This document shows, piece after piece, positions 5,770-6,651 of a stretch of DNA of 6,651 bases. Position 1 is the first letter of the stretch; each line of letters opens with the position of its first letter. Position numbers and translations under genes: made by a program. The DNA lies in the NCBI GenBank assembly GCA_036502105.1, contig DASXZE010000293.1, positions 1-6,651 on the forward strand, in the 5' to 3' direction. A model generated the notes under the pieces. It did no database searches and had not been told where the DNA came from. It was given only the letters and a program-made list of their open reading frames with translations. Source of the DNA: Angelobacter sp036502105. Its GTDB lineage: Bacteria; Acidobacteriota; Terriglobia; Terriglobales; Acidobacteriaceae.

Positions 5770-5874
5770 AACGGGACTGATATTTGGCAACCCTTGGCAA
5801 GAGGGTTCCGGCTCAGAGTTGAGAGGGTGGTTGAGACCCCAAGCTGGAATTAGTTGCAAAGTACCAGTCCCGTT
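5770..5874. repeat. 10-bp perfect inverted repeat enclosing 85 nt of foldable sequence
   Basis: AACGGGACTG (5770-5779) and CAGTCCCGTT (5865-5874) are exact reverse complements. Inside are AACCCT-(7 nt)-AGGGTT (5789-5807), CTCA-GAGT-TGAG (5812-5823) and GGT-TGAG-ACC near 5828-5837. On the minus strand this folded block ends 3 nt before the acceptor strand of the tRNA-like structure, so the two could belong to one transcript of about 180 nt. Confidence 0.55.
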
Positions 5875-5890
5875 GGAATTCTATCAAAAC

Positions 5891-6076
5891 ATGACAGATC
5901 AAAAAACAGATGCCGCGCTCACGCCTTGGCAGAAATTTGAAAATGCCATGCGTCATATCGTGGGTGTCCCTCACTCGGAAATTAAAACAAAGTTAGACGT
6001 AGAGAAAAAAGTAAGAGACAGTAAGCGCACACGGAAATCTAAAATCCGTGCTTTCCGCGAAGCAAATGAAAAGTAG
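5891..6076 (+). CDS. Small basic protein of unknown function (61 aa)
   Basis: I do not know a defined function for it. It opens MTDQKTDAALTPWQKFENAM, then a short hydrophobic stretch (HIVGVP) and a helical, strongly Lys/Arg-rich second half (KKVRDSKRTRKSKIR) that would suit nucleic-acid binding. The pattern of a Phe-containing helix, a Val-Pro turn, Glu-Ile and a charged tail resembles short uncharacterised proteins that I associate with mobile or toxin-antitoxin neighbourhoods; that is an impression, not a match. The frame is open upstream to 5819, but that part lies in the structured region, so ATG 5891 is preferred. The Shine-Dalgarno is weak. A strong intrinsic terminator begins 21 nt after the stop, so it forms a single-gene unit, which supports its reality. 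Confidence 0.7.
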   Translation: MTDQKTDAALTPWQKFENAMRHIVGVPHSEIKTKLDVEKKVRDSKRTRKSKIRAFREANEK

Positions 6077-6097
6077 CGACAAATAAATAAAGAAAAT

Positions 6098-6122
6098 AAA
6101 CCCGCTTTAATCGGCGGGTTTT
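6098..6122 (+). terminator. Rho-independent terminator of the 61-aa gene
   Basis: AAACCCGC (6098-6105) pairs with GCGGGTTT (6114-6121) around an 8-nt loop, and T-rich sequence closes the stem (TTTT 6119-6122). It lies directly downstream of the stop codon at 6074-6076, the expected place and orientation. Confidence 0.8.
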
Positions 6123-6220
6123 CTATTGGTGCCATTGCCTTGTTTAAGTTTCATTTCGGACTTGAGTTTGTAAGTAACCCAAAAGCATCACATTCCGTCT
6201 ATCATGGTGTAGAGGGATAT

Positions 6221-6651
6221 ATGGCAAATTGGAAAGAAGAGTTCGGCGATAGGTTTTGGAGTGAGTTCAACAGCACCACAGCTACCAAAGAACGCGCAAT
6301 ACAGGAATACAATCTTGTAGAAGAAAAACACGGTGAACTTTGGCGCAGTCTAAAAAAGGAAGCGCAGGATGCGGTATCGCTGATTGGAAGTGACGGGGGA
6401 AAGTTGCTAAATTTTTCTGCGGCTGCACTTGATGGTTTCACGATTACATTTGACTGTGCTGGACATACCAGACGGGTCACAGCGCAGGGCAATCAAAACC
6501 ATGGAGTGCACATTGTGGTGCTAACTCCAGATAAAGAAAACAGCACTCAAACACTAAAAATTAGGGCAAATAGTAAAAACGACGTGGAATTTTTCTCTGA
6601 GCAAGGTGGGCCAATTTATAAGTCCGTTGGTGTATGCACGCCAGAGCAAAT
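6221..6651 (+). CDS. Unknown protein, N-terminal 143 residues, runs off right edge
   Basis: The frame is open from ATG 6221 to the end of the window with no stop. AGAGGG ends 4 nt before the ATG and supports this start. Residues about 1-55 look like amphipathic helix with alternating charges (KEEF, ATKERAIQEY, EEKHGELWRSLKKEAQDA). Residues about 60-125 look beta-rich (LDGFTITFDCAGHTRRVTA, HIVVLTP, TLKIRA). There is no signal peptide or membrane segment. I do not recognise the family. Codon use is more AT-rich than in the helicase gene, in line with an accessory region. It is separated from the 61-aa gene by a terminator and a 98-nt gap, so it probably has its own promoter, which I could not identify with confidence. 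Confidence 0.8.
   Translation, partial: MANWKEEFGDRFWSEFNSTTATKERAIQEYNLVEEKHGELWRSLKKEAQDAVSLIGSDGGKLLNFSAAALDGFTITFDCAGHTRRVTAQGNQNHGVHIVVLTPDKENSTQTLKIRANSKNDVEFFSEQGGPIYKSVGVCTPEQ

Noticed and set aside
5698..5890. Standard full-length tmRNA (ssrA) on the minus strand
   Set aside because: The 5' acceptor partner is only about 60 nt upstream, there is no GGATTCGACGG-like 5' motif, and no tag frame ending in ALAA-type codons was found.

Overview
The window looks like a piece of bacterial chromosome, probably from a soil Acidobacteriota. The basis is soft: the overall style of the genes, and a large one-pass membrane protein whose layout I associate with that phylum. Base composition is moderately GC-rich over roughly positions 1-5170 and clearly more AT-rich from about 5200 to the right end, which suggests an accessory or recently acquired right flank.

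Layout. (1) 1-486, minus strand: N-terminal part of the ribosome-assembly GTPase Der (EngA), running off the left edge and apparently lacking an ATG/GTG/TTG start. (2) 621-2633, plus strand: a complete DinG/XPD-type iron-sulfur DNA helicase, divergent from der. (3) 2641-2664: a hairpin between the convergent helicase gene and the next block. (4) 2751-5288, minus strand, transcribed right to left: a 38-codon mini-ORF (5172-5288), a 616-aa single-pass membrane protein of unknown function (3235-5085), a second but broken copy of the mini-ORF (3078-3158), and an 85-aa protein of unknown function (2751-3008). (5) 5355-5697: no convincing gene, but several perfect inverted repeats and a promoter/operator-like site. 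(6) 5698-5874: a compact structured stretch, with a tRNA-like fold on the minus strand that lacks a normal anticodon arm, next to a 10-bp inverted repeat enclosing 85 nt. (7) 5891-6651, plus strand: a 61-aa Lys/Arg-rich protein with a good intrinsic terminator, then the first 143 codons of an unknown soluble protein cut by the right edge.

How the parts may relate. Der and DinG are housekeeping functions (50S subunit maturation; DNA repair and replication-conflict resolution) and share only a divergent intergenic region. The 616-aa and 85-aa genes may form one transcription unit. Each is preceded, 70-86 nt upstream, by a short reading frame containing the same six codons (Ser-Glu-Ser-Ala-Thr-Leu, identical in all 18 bases); the flanking codons differ but encode similar residues. 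This repeated mini-ORF and the tRNA-like RNA at the border of the AT-rich flank are the two signals most worth following up. Neither is proved by the sequence alone.
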